A DNA stretch of 64,000 bases, taken from Lota lota. Taxonomy: Eukaryota > Chordata > Actinopteri > Gadiformes > Lotidae. Positions 1 to 33,640 of the stretch are shown piece by piece (position 1 is the stretch's first letter; every line of letters starts with the position of its first letter). Under the pieces are notes generated by a model, which made no database searches, was not told where the DNA came from, and saw only the letters and a program-made list of their open reading frames with translations. The position numbers were made by a program, and so were the translations under genes. The stretch spans positions 2,587,954-2,651,953 of the forward strand of contig JACYXH010000812.1 of assembly GCA_026745465.1 (NCBI GenBank), written 5' to 3'.

Positions 1-387
1 TGTGATTGTACATCTCAATGTGCTGTTATTGTCGATAGAAGGCGGCCAGCATTATAAAAGAAACAGGATAGTTTGTAAATGATATGACAACTTCTGGCTT
101 ATTTAAATGACTCTTCATCAAGGTGTTTGACAGCTGTAAGTATAATCATTTCAAAGACAAGACAGTGGGGTAGCCATGAGACAGTTTATCAACAGCTGGT
201 GAGGCAGAAAGCATGACCACACATCCATCCAACGCTGTAGGTTTCGAAGAGGATCAAATTGGGACCGTTTGATGCTATGCCGTGCCATTATTGCACAGGC
301 AGTGCCGAACAGGTTCTACAAGAGACTCGGCTCAGCATCCGAGACATAACACATATTCTTTTTAAACCACCATTGACGGGTTCACAG

Positions 388-19188
<18,801 letters not shown>

Positions 19189-20833
19189 AAATATAAAATG
19201 TATTAGTGTTATAAGATCCCTAAGTAAATAATAAATGCATGCTGTGTAAAAAAAGTCTAAATAAAAGTAGATCTAAGTAACTTAAAAAAATAACAACTCA
19301 TAATTTCGTAATATCTCATAATTATGGCTTTTTATCTCATAATTACTTTTTTATTCTCATATTTATGACTTTTTATCTCATCATTGTGTAGTATGGAAAT
19401 GGTCATCCATACATTTATTCTTCTTTGGAACGGATTAGGACAACGTGTTTTTGTGGGGCACAACGGAAATTTTTGCTTTGCTTCCGCCCGGAAATCTATT
19501 CCAAAGCTTAATTGTATATACACATTTTGTTTATCAAGATAATCATGACAAATGAATGCCGCTTTAAATGTTTTTGAAGCGTAAATGCAATCAATAAAGT
19601 AAAAGGCAGATGAAAAACATTCTAAAATTATCAACATGGATATGGACATACAATAAGACTTATTGTATGTGGGGGCACAGAGTGACTTTGGAGTGAGATA
19701 GAGATCTGGTTTCTTTTATATGAATCAGGGCATTAAGATTTACTAGAATTAGTGGATAATATACTATAAATCTTGCCCTACAGGAAGTGATGTAATTAGT
19801 AGGTGACCTAGGGGTCAAGGACACTTGGGAGTGAGCTAGAGACCTGGGGTCTCTTTTACATGTATGTACTGATTTTTAAAATGCATTACTGGCCCTCATT
19901 GGATAGTAGCAAAATAAATTGTTGAAATAAATTGTACTGTTTTGTGTATCTTTTTATAACATTGTTAACCATTGCTAGAGGCATCCAAGGTAATTCATCA
20001 TAGTATACTTACTTACATAAGGCTAATCTATTCAAGTTACAATTTATAAGTCTATAGTTATACTAAGCCTGATCTATTTAGTAGTAGGAATATCTACCTC
20101 CAGTGGTGAGCCAAAATCCCCCTACTATCCTGATTTGAATTTGTATAGCTCACAGCTCATTTACATGCGAAAGCCTCACCTGCTCTCTAGTCGTTGGTTA
20201 AGTGGCCGAATCTGCTGATGCCTATGCTTGCGTACGTTTCATCTGTGTGTGTCTTTTACGCACATGAGAAAGTGGTGTATGAGAGATTTGCACTGGTATC
20301 ATTTAGTTTGAGGAGCTGAAATTGGATTATTTGGAAAACAGCTGTGCTGTCACTAAATAATTTGGAGTAATTATGCAGACCTGTTTGGTGCGTTATTTAT
20401 ATATGGGTCCGCAAAAAATATTGTTGACAGTTTGAGCACACTAGCGTTGCACTAGACTATTTGCGTTATGTGTATGGCATATTGGCCTTTGTGTGTTGTT
20501 GCTGGTATTGTACATTGCAAATAGAGGGGCGGCATAATTGTTTTTCGCCCAGAGCGGCAAAAGTGCAGGCGCCGGTCCTGATCATACGGCAATATAACAT
20601 AATAGCGTCATGCCTTAACATTGAGCTTACATTGAGGGGTCTGCAATGCCATGTGACTTTTTTGTGTGCGTTATGTCACCGCAACACAAATTGAATAGTG
20701 TTATATTGTTTAACAATAAATATCCTATAACGCACAAACAAAAACACTAGCAATCCAACGCATACAAAATAATTTATAGGAGGAGAAACGAGTGGAAAAT
20801 TCTAGGCTTCTGTCGCTCCAGCAGGGAGCTGTG
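19189..20833. other. 3' UTR and intergenic region between the MAM gene and myl9
   Basis: AT-rich, with the TCTCATAATTATGACTTTT-type tandem repeat just after the stop codon and a fragment near 20525-20580 (GCGGCAAAAGTGCAGGCGCCGG) that looks like the edge of a dispersed repeat. No exon was recognised. Confidence 0.45.
19295..19386 (+). repeat. Short tandem repeat of a TCTCATAATTATGACTTTT-type unit
   Basis: About four imperfect copies of a 19-21 bp AT-rich unit (AATATCTCATAATTATGG, TTTTTATCTCATAATTAC, TTATTCTCATATTTATGAC and so on). It lies in the likely 3' UTR of the MAM gene. Confidence 0.7.
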
Positions 20834-20956
20834 ATTGGTCAGTATCTTCGAAACAGAGGAAGTGATCAGTATCTGCCGGGTATCGCACCACTCCGCGGCT
20901 TGTTCGTTAACTAGTGCTTACTGGTTTATTGCATATAATTAGTATTCTCTGATAAG
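20834..20956 (+). promoter_or_regulatory. Candidate promoter and non-coding first exon of the myosin light chain gene
   Basis: An inverted CCAAT box (ATTGG, 20834-20838) lies just upstream of a sequence ending in GATAAG|GTGAG, a good donor at 20957. No start codon is used here. Myosin regulatory light chain genes typically have a non-coding first exon, and the next exon begins a few bases before the ATG at 21405. The transcription start itself is not visible. I saw no clear CArG box in the preceding 200 bases. Confidence 0.4.
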
Positions 20957-21323
20957 GTGAGATATTATTTATTGAGTCATTGCTGCTGTATATAGATCAT
21001 ATTTTGTGATGGTTCAAAGGGTTTGAGTTTTAAGACCGTATGGTTTCCTCTGCGCTATCCCAAACAGGGCAAGGTTGCTGACTGATAAATTACCTAGCAA
21101 ACAAGTGAGCAGGCTAGGACACTAGTATAAATAGTGATGTAAACCCTAAATATATGGCAATGTTTTCTCTGTCTGGATTTAAAACATAACGCACTGCCTT
21201 ATCATAGAGGTTTATTTTTCAAGTGTATTTGATCAGCAAAATGCAGCTATTTCAGTTTTTCTTCTGCAATGTGTAGCCTATATTTATTGAATATAATATA
21301 GTAGACGTTATCATATTACATAA

Positions 21324-22935
<1,612 letters not shown>

Positions 22936-24335
22936 AGTCGCCCGTGCTCGCAGTCACTAGAAGACTGTTTGATTTCACATAACAATTCTCAGCATTTTTT
23001 TTTTTTTTTACTTGACGGAGAAGAGCTTCCAGTACGCATCACTGTGGTTCGTTTCAATAATATGCCTGTATAGACCTACTATAGACACACACAATCATAG
23101 TTAATATGCACCTGTATGATACAACATTATGGGTCTACTATGTCGTTTATAGCTTTAGGAGGGAGGTATTGGCCTATTGGCTGGAAATAAACTACAGAAA
23201 ATGACTGCCAGTGTAATTCTTTTTGCACTTGTAATATAACGTTGACAACTTCAGATTAAATTGTATTTTCGTAATATAATGATAAATCGACAATGCATTC
23301 ATATCAAAAAGTGTCATCTTATGTACTCAAAGCATGCATTAAAGGGGAACTGTCACGCTCTGCTATTTTGTAATATAAGAATAGCTTCATACACATGTTG
23401 TGAAAAGATTGCGGCCTGCTGAACTCCGTTACCACAAAATAAATCATGGAAAAGTTGGGACTATTTACGTTAATGGTCCAGGATTTCCATTCTCTATTGG
23501 TCAGATTCTGCAAGATGACATAGTTGACGTTGCAGAAAATGATTGTTTCACAGCACGTGTATGAAGTAGTACTCTCCTATATTAGAAAATAGCAGTGTCA
23601 CAATTCCCCTCCAAGCCTTTAAGGATCTTGTGAACTAGTTGCTTTCAGGATAGATGAGGTCATGAGAATCACTCAGCCAGCCTGCAGTGGCACTAAGGAT
23701 GTCTTTGACCAAAGTGGCAGATAACACAAATGCTTATATTTTATTTCAATTTAATACACATTGTTGTTTGAGTCAGCGTAAAATCAAGCACTATATACAA
23801 AGATGAAAACGTGTAATCATTATTAGGACCTATTCATCACAAAATTCATTGGATTAAATAAAAGTGGCCAGTTTGGCTCCGCTTGCTGCCACAAAAATAT
23901 CCATTTACGCTTATTTTAAGTACAATGAGGGGGGAAAATAAAAACATTTGTCAAGTTATGTTTTACAAGAGCAGGGAACAGGTGTGATACAGGGTAATGA
24001 CACACAGGTGGACAGATATATATCACTGTCACCAACATTTCACAAGTAGTTTTTTTTCTTTCTTTTGAATGCCTTTAATGATACATGAACATTTGTGTAG
24101 CCATGATGAAAACCGGAGACCAACCGGCTTCCATTTTGTTTTAGGTTGAGAGAGCCACAAGTGACCAGACAGGATCATTGATGTTGTCAATAAATACACA
24201 GGTAACAGCTCCACAACTGAAGCTTTCAGTGCAGTTATTATATCCGTTTGCTCACAGAGCAATGTATACAACTGTTTGCGACTGGCACGGTGGGGGGGAT
24301 GGGATCCTACATGATAGAGAGGAGGTCTTGGTGCC
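22936..24335. other. Tail-to-tail intergenic stretch between myl9 and bag1 (two 3' UTRs)
   Basis: This holds the myl9 3' UTR on the left and the bag1 3' UTR on the right. On the minus strand an AATAAA (TTTATT at 23740-23745) is a plausible bag1 poly(A) signal, giving a bag1 3' UTR of about 600 bases. I see no coding exon here; the short ORFs are AT-rich and unlike any family I know. Confidence 0.5.
23186..23191 (+). terminator. Polyadenylation signal of the myosin light chain gene
   Basis: AATAAA lies 250 bases after the stop codon in the transcribed orientation, with no other canonical signal between. It bounds a short 3' UTR that contains a run of T at about 22998-23009. Confidence 0.6.
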
Positions 24336-27300
24336 TTACTCTGCCAGTGCCAGGTTTTTGGACTGGATCTTCGCTAGATGATCTGATATACCAGCCTCGA
24401 CTTTGTCACACTGGGCCAGGAAATCCTAAAAAATAAATAAATGGAGGGTTACTCTTACTAATGTGTTCATGCAGTATACAGCATTAGAGTTTGAATCATG
24501 TGGCAATAATAGGAATAACCATGATTGGATGTAAAACTAATGGTAAACATGCATCACAGGTCAATGCCATATGATGCCAGGTGATCGTTTACCACCACAT
24601 GGTTCATATATTGGTCAATGCCACGTTATTCTCATTCATACAAGCCCATTGCGTGCCCCTTTGTAATTTCAAGATTGTAATGGGGTTAGAAACACATTGT
24701 TTTATTAAAAGGAACATAGCGGTGGCTATCAGGAATAAATTATCATTTTTGAAAACAATTTAGTGTTGGTGTGAATTCCAGCTTCACCGTTGCCTGTTAT
24801 TACAAAGTAGTACAAAATAATAAATTACCGTATGCAACTGTAACTGTCGTTCTTAATACCGTAATTTCCGGACTATAAGCCGCTACCTTTATCCCACGCT
24901 TTGAACCTCGCGGCTTAAACAATGACGCGGCTAATTTATGGATTTTTCCCGCTTTCACAAGCTTCATGCCGCCAAAAAACGGAGCAAAAAAACACATTCT
25001 GTGACGGTGCTCAGTTTTTTGGCGGCATGAAGGTTTCATTAGACCAATGAAATTGCCGAACGGGTTAAGGTGAAACAATGTAACTTTTTAGTTTACTGTT
25101 TAGATTAAATCGAGCGCGCTCAAACTTCCCATCATTCTGATTACGGTAGTCATTCTGTCACCCTCATCATGGCAAAGACACGGAGAAATGCATATGATGC
25201 AGCTTTCAAGTTGAAGGCGATCGGTCTGGCTGTTGGAAAAGGAAATAGAGCTGCTGCACGGGAGCTTGGTCTTAATGAGTCGATGATGAGACGTTGGAAA
25301 CAGCAGCGGGAGGAATTGACTCAGTGCAAAAAGACAACTAAAGCTTTCAGAGGGAAGAAAAGCAGATGGCCCGAACTAGAAAATGAGCTCGAAGACTGGG
25401 TCAACACACAGAGAGCAGACGGCCGAGGTGTTTCAACTGTGCAGATCCGACTGAAAGCCAAAACAATCGCCACCGCAATGAAGTTTGAGGATTTTAGAGG
25501 TGGACCATCGTGGTGTCTCAGATTTATGAGACGTAAAGGCCTGTCCATCAGGGTACGGACAAGTCTGTGTCAGCAGCTCCCTCCCGACTACGAAGAAAAA
25601 GTTTCAAACTTCCGCAAATTCACTGATGCAAAGATAGCGGAGCATTCCATTGGCCCGCACAACATCATAAATATGGATGAGGTTCCTCTGACGTTTGACC
25701 TGCCACTCACTCGGACTGTCAACAGGAAAGGCGAATCATCCGTCACGCTGAAAACAACTGGGCATGAAAAAACGCACTTCACCTGTGTTCTGAGCTGCAT
25801 GGCATCGGGAGAAAAGCTTCCACCGATGGTGATTTTTAAACGCACGACGATGCCAAAAGAAAAATTCCCGAGAGGAATTGTTGTGAAAGTCAACAAGAAA
25901 GGATGGATGACGGAAAGCCTAATGCATGAATGGCATACGGAGTGTTACTGCAAGCGACCGGGAGGATTCTTTCACAGGGACAAGGCATTGCTCGTTTTGG
26001 ACAGCATGAGGGCCCACATAACAGATTCTGTGAAAGAAGCCATCAAGAGGACAAACTCAATTCCAGCTGTGATTCCTGGGGGCACAACAAAGTATTTGCA
26101 GCCGCTCGACATCAGTATAAATCGTGCATTTAAGGTGGCGCTCCGTGTTCAGTGGGAGGCTTGGATGACAAGTGGGGAGAAATCCTTCACTAAAACGGGC
26201 CGCATGCGAAGAGCAACTTATGGTCAAGTCTGCCAGTGGGTTCTGACAGCGTGGAGCATTGTCAAAAAATCCACTATCATCAACGGGTTTCGAAAGGCTG
26301 GACTGCTGCGTGTTGAAGAGGGCAGCATGAGCTCAGCGGGGAATTTGCCTCCGGATGAAAGTGACGAGAGCGACAGTGAAAACGATCCAACATCGGATGA
26401 AGCAATTCTGAGGCTATTCAACTCCGACACCAAAGGAGATGATTTCAGTGGTTTCAGTGCACAGGAGGAGGAAGATAGTAACCAATGACTTTCTTGGTAG
26501 GCTACTGTTTACCGCAATTTTTTTGTTGTTGTTACAAGCCATGTTTCGTTAAAGCCTGTGTAACGTTAATTTGTTTCAATGTACCGGTAGGCACCTGCGG
26601 CTTATAGACATGTGTGGCTTATTTATGTTCAAAATAATTGTTTTTAAAAAATTCAGTGGGTGAGGCTTATATTCAGGTGCGCTCAATAGTCCGGAGATTA
26701 CGGTAAGTGGTAATAATAGTAAGTGTATTAACAACCTATATAAGGTCGTGGAGGATATTAGGGAAGCTTTCTGACAATCTAGCCACTGGAAACAACTCTA
26801 CGCAAAGTAATTTGATTGGTTGGATGCTGCTGCTGTTGTGTTGCTGACAGTGTTATTAGCCTAGTATGTGCAGCAATTGCATGAGCATTTAGTTACAGAA
26901 TGAAAAGTCTGATGGGGATGGGAAATGAAAAAATAAATAAAAACTTACCTGAACTGTTTTCACAAGTCCCTTTTTCTTCATTCGACAGTCATTAAAGTTT
27001 TCTGGTAAGCTCTGTTGAAAATATAACATAATTTATATTTATTTAGGTAATTACATGATATCATATTCCCCGGGATAAAGCTGTAAGATGGTTTAAACAC
27101 GGGGGAGTGGCAGAACGTACCACGGAATCTATCTGTTCCAGAATCTTCATAAACTGCTCTGAAGCGACCTTGACTCTATGGTCCAGTTTGCCCAGCGCCT
27201 CCGCTTGAAGGTCCTTGGCGAGGAAGCCCTGCAGAACCAACATGCCATGTCCTCTCAGTTAGGTGGACATAAACAAACATCCAATCTGTTGATATCCATG

Positions 27301-28612
27301 TGAAATGTAAAGAAATTTTTGGAAGACTGTACACAATACATACTGACTTATAAGGACTACATATATTTAATGCTTACGTTCTTGAGCCCGGTTAGTTCTC
27401 CGTCTACTTTTTCCAGCTTTTTTGCCGCCTGCTCCACAGATTTCTCTATGTCTTTTAGCTTCTTGAGTTCCGCTTCTTCCTCTGGACTATTCTGTTTAGG
27501 AAACCAAAGTTGATTATCATATGGAAGCTCACTTCTTTTTTGTATATTGAGTAATACATTAGGGACAAACATGCCTTACCCTCTTCCCAATCATCATAAG
27601 CTTACAGCCTTGTTTCACTCCAAAGCTGGAGAGATTCTCTTCCATGTCTTTTAATGATTTCCCTGTAACACCACAGTAAATGTTTAGAAAGAAAAATCGG
27701 TCAGGTTTTACATTGTTATTACCTTGCTATGCATGAGCTACAGTCTACCTTTAAAGATAATTTTCTGTGAAGGGGCTGGAACTCCAGTTGCTTGAGCAAG
27801 GGCATCTGACAAGTCTTTAACCGTAGCTTCACTTCCATCCTGTCCTGTCACTGTGATGCTATGTTTTGTAGAGCCTGGGTTGAATAAGAAAGAAACAATT
27901 GTAATAGACTTCTGAACTATTTGGGGGTAAGCAATACATTACAAATGTCCCCAAACAGGTATAGACACAATTTTATGTAAGCACTTATTTCTATTTGAAC
28001 ATTTATTAAACAATATCGCTTTAGGAGACATAGGCCTACTATAACTGTCAACGTTAGGCAACAACATTGAAAACATCGTGCACATCAGTGAATAAACAAG
28101 CAATTAACAGCACAATACAACAATACATTACACATTAGTACATCGTACATGTAAAATAAAACTTGAAAGGTAGGTTCATGCAATGAATATAATGTCAAAA
28201 ACCCCTCCAATGAGACACTGTTGAAATACAGGATTCAGGCACTGAGTTGAAGACTCAATGAATGAATTGACCACGGGTCGATGCCACATCTAGCCGGGTG
28301 ACCGCAACATGGTTCATAATATATTGGTCAGGGCCACATTATTCTCATTTAAACCAGCCCGTTTCATGCCCTTTCTTTTGTCATTTCACTACTTTAGTCA
28401 CCATTGTAATGGTGATTTTAATCACTTGTTGAAGTGTGTTATTGAAAGCGACACAGGCAACATTGCGGTGGCTAGCAGGCATAGATTAATGGTCGGGTAA
28501 ATAAGTTGGTGTTCGTGTGCATTCAAGCTACACAGTCGCCTGGTTATTATAATGAAGAACAAAACCATGAATTACCGTATGCAACTGTCACTGTTAATGT
28601 CTGTTCTGCCAT
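24336..28612 (-). CDS. bag1: BAG family molecular chaperone regulator 1
   Basis: Co-chaperone that binds the Hsp70 ATPase domain and promotes nucleotide exchange; its ubiquitin-like domain links Hsp70 to the proteasome. Exons in coding order: 28576-28612, 27749-27874, 27580-27662, 27378-27491, 27121-27228, 26949-27011, 24336-24425. All phases fit, giving 206 residues. Residues 5-80 form the ubiquitin-like domain ([18 protein letters not shown] up to KLMMIGKR). Residues from about 85 form the three-helix BAG domain ([44 protein letters not shown]) ending LALAE. The ATG at 28612 is the short-form start; no longer N-terminal form with acidic repeats, as in mammals, is seen. The last intron holds an intact pogo transposon and a copy of exon 1. 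Candidate ETS-type sites (TTCC and GGAA around 28670) lie upstream. Confidence 0.92.
24556..24857 (-). repeat. Diverged duplicate of bag1 exon 1 and intron 1
   Basis: This segment aligns with 28270-28600, the bag1 exon 1 and start of intron 1. Shared blocks include CATGGTTCAT, ATATTGGTCA, TTATTCTCATT, GCGGTGGCTA and TTACCGTATGCAACTGT. Read on the minus strand it still encodes TVTVAYG followed by a GTAAT donor, but its start codon is gone. It lies in the last intron of bag1, and the copy is cut exactly where the transposon begins. Confidence 0.75.
24859..26703 (+). mobile_element. Complete pogo/Tigger-type DNA transposon
   Basis: A 1,845-bp element has terminal inverted repeats starting CCGTAATTTCCGGACTAT at the left end and, on the other strand, CCGTAATCTCCGGACTAT at the right end. 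It is flanked by TA on both sides (24857-24858 and 26704-26705), the target duplication of the Tc1/mariner superfamily. It holds one long ORF on the plus strand, antisense to bag1. The end sequence with GGACTATAAGCCGC is of a type I recognise as repeated in fish genomes. It sits in the last intron of bag1. Confidence 0.9.
25169..26488 (+). CDS. Pogo-like transposase, uninterrupted ORF
   Basis: Transposase that would bind the element ends and move the DNA by cut and paste. It has 439 residues without stop or frameshift. Domains: an N-terminal psq-type helix-turn-helix (aa 5-50, with FKLKAIGLA and [15 protein letters not shown]), a CENP-B-type DNA-binding domain (about 62-130, with [10 protein letters not shown] and [14 protein letters not shown]) and a DDE_1 catalytic domain (about 165-330). 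Candidate catalytic acids are Asp170 (NMDEVPL), Asp278 (LVLDSMRAH) and Asp314 (QPLDISIN), with 35 residues between the second and third. The C-terminus is acidic and serine-rich ([16 protein letters not shown]). Only 75% of the element is coding, so the copy looks complete. Whether it is expressed cannot be told from sequence. Confidence 0.9.
   Translation: MAKTRRNAYDAAFKLKAIGLAVGKGNRAAARELGLNESMMRRWKQQREELTQCKKTTKAFRGKKSRWPELENELEDWVNTQRADGRGVSTVQIRLKAKTIATAMKFEDFRGGPSWCLRFMRRKGLSIRVRTSLCQQLPPDYEEKVSNFRKFTDAKIAEHSIGPHNIINMDEVPLTFDLPLTRTVNRKGESSVTLKTTGHEKTHFTCVLSCMASGEKLPPMVIFKRTTMPKEKFPRGIVVKVNKKGWMTESLMHEWHTECYCKRPGGFFHRDKALLVLDSMRAHITDSVKEAIKRTNSIPAVIPGGTTKYLQPLDISINRAFKVALRVQWEAWMTSGEKSFTKTGRMRRATYGQVCQWVLTAWSIVKKSTIINGFRKAGLLRVEEGSMSSAGNLPPDESDESDSENDPTSDEAILRLFNSDTKGDDFSGFSAQEEEDSNQ
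28270..28600 (-). repeat. Parent copy of the bag1 exon 1/intron 1 duplication
   Basis: This is the functional copy: the minus strand holds the bag1 start codon and the exon 1 donor at 28575. It is partner to 24556-24857, in the same orientation, with roughly 70% similarity judged by eye. Confidence 0.7.
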
Positions 28613-29814
28613 TTCTATTCCAATTTACAGCACTCTTGCTATTATTTGTTTACGTGCTGAAAAAACTACTTCCTGGAAACACAGGAAACGGTCCTACATG
28701 CTTTAATGTAAAGTCCATGCGCCGCACATACATATACATTAGTTCCTGACTTGGACAGCAAATGTCCATATAAAGCATATATAAAGCAATACATGTCACA
28801 ATTATTACTATTTTTTTTACGTGAGATACTAGCTCATAATTATTAGACATAGTGGTGAGTCAAATATCACATTATTGGCTTTTTACCCAAAGCACATGCA
28901 GAGAAATGCCGTTTTGGAATCTCACTCAACGATGCCTACGGGATGAGGACTTTAGGATTCCAACTCAGACCCCAGATAGGGCCTAGACCACTTATGTGCA
29001 TTGACAATTTGTAACAAAGTGCCAATACAACAAATACACAATTTATTTTCTTTTTATTAAACATGGAATTGCACTACATTTAGCACCACTATCGGGAGTG
29101 GTGTTTGAGGACACGTCCATTGGATCTTATGTCCAACGCCTTAACCACTCGGCCATCCTGCCGATGAACATGGCCACTGTGTATTGTATTGTGATTCTCC
29201 AGTTTAATAAAATATGCCAAGACTGGCAACAAATATAATATTTGACACCACTAAAGCCAAAAATCTAACCTATTTTAAACTAGTATATGTACTGTATGTC
29301 TATCTACTAAAATCTAGGAAGAAAAAAGAAGAGAGGAAGAACGTCTTTGTAAAAAATGTACCATATATTGGGAGAATAATCGACAGTAATTCGATGTGAA
29401 ATTAAAAAGCATATTTTATTTTAGTGGTGTCATTCAACCCACACACACACACATACAAAATGGAAATCAATTCCATAATTTCAACAAAAGAAAAAATAAT
29501 TGTGACTCAACCAGTGTGAATTTCTTCACTACTAAAAGTTAGTCAACAAATGATAACTTAACATTGAATAATACTGCAAATAAGACAACTAAATGATGAG
29601 GAAAATAGGAAATAGGATATGGAAAAAACCAAGCAGGTCTATATATTACAAGGCCACATGCTAACATGTTATTAGTAATGACCCAACAAGACAACTTTAG
29701 TGTTCAATACTTTAGTCTTCTGAGCTCAACCTGATCTGCCTGTATAAATGTTACTCTACATATAAAAAAAAGTGTTTTCAGTCGAATTGCGCATTGCTTT
29801 TTTCATCACTCTTC
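28613..29814. other. bag1-chmp5 intergenic stretch
   Basis: It contains the bag1 5' region, the tRNA-Leu pseudogene, and probably the end of the chmp5 3' UTR on the right. Otherwise it is AT-rich, with no coding exon that I can support. Confidence 0.5.
29089..29163 (-). pseudogene. tRNA-Leu(UAA) pseudogene lacking half of the T-arm
   Basis: The minus strand reads GGATGGCCGAGTGGTTAAGG, then an anticodon arm TTGGA-CATAAGA-TCCAA and a variable arm, as in vertebrate tRNA-Leu(UAA). The invariant U33 before the anticodon is A, and the 5' half of the T-arm with the GTTCGA loop is deleted. The sequence passes straight to ACCACTCC, the 3' strand of the T and acceptor stems. It lies between chmp5 and bag1. 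Confidence 0.75.
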
Positions 29815-33034
<3,220 letters not shown>

Positions 33035-33099
33035 TTTGAAAACGTTTAAATGACCGAAACCTTTTTGATTTCCCTTTGAAAATAAAGGAGCATCTGATT

Positions 33100-33190
33100 T
33101 AAAGGGCTCTTTTTCCAAGAAAACACCCGGAAGCGATGATGAGAGCGAAAATTACTCTATTGGTTGGCATGATTGTCTGTAACCAATGAC
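33100..33190 (-). promoter_or_regulatory. Candidate chmp5 promoter with ETS and CCAAT-type sites
   Basis: Just upstream of the chmp5 start codon on the minus strand are CCGGAAG (33127-33133), ATTGG (33159-33163) and CCAAT (33183-33187). This combination is typical of TATA-less housekeeping promoters. No TATA box is evident, and the transcription start is inferred only. Confidence 0.4.
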
Positions 33191-33568
33191 AATTTAGATG
33201 AGATAGACCTCTTGTGGCATATAAATGAATTGCACCTCTTATTGACAGTCTTTGTCCCGTTAACTTTAATTTATTCCTTTGGTCTTTGTTGCTATTGCGG
33301 ATAGAGACCATGTGTCGCAACTTGTTCGCAATTAAGAAAAAAAAAATCGAGACAAACTGACACAATAATATTATTTTTTTTATTATTATTATTATTGTTG
33401 TTGTTGTTATAATAATAATAATAATTATTATTATAATAGCTGACCATAATATTAGCTAAGTACTAACAGGCTTTTAATGAGCCGGATTGCCTCAGGTATA
33501 TAATAATTTATAATTGTTTCAATCAAATTATTTCTTTAATAGTCTTATGGTATGTGCACACCCAAAAT

Positions 33569-33640
<72 letters not shown>

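Noticed and set aside
259-387. Possible additional MAM exon continuing upstream of 388
   Set aside because: The frame is open, but the residues lack the tryptophan and pattern of the preceding MAM exon type, and TTCACAG at 387 is a good acceptor.
24800-25078. 92-residue minus-strand ORF
   Set aside because: It spans the left end of the transposon, including its inverted repeat, and has no family features.
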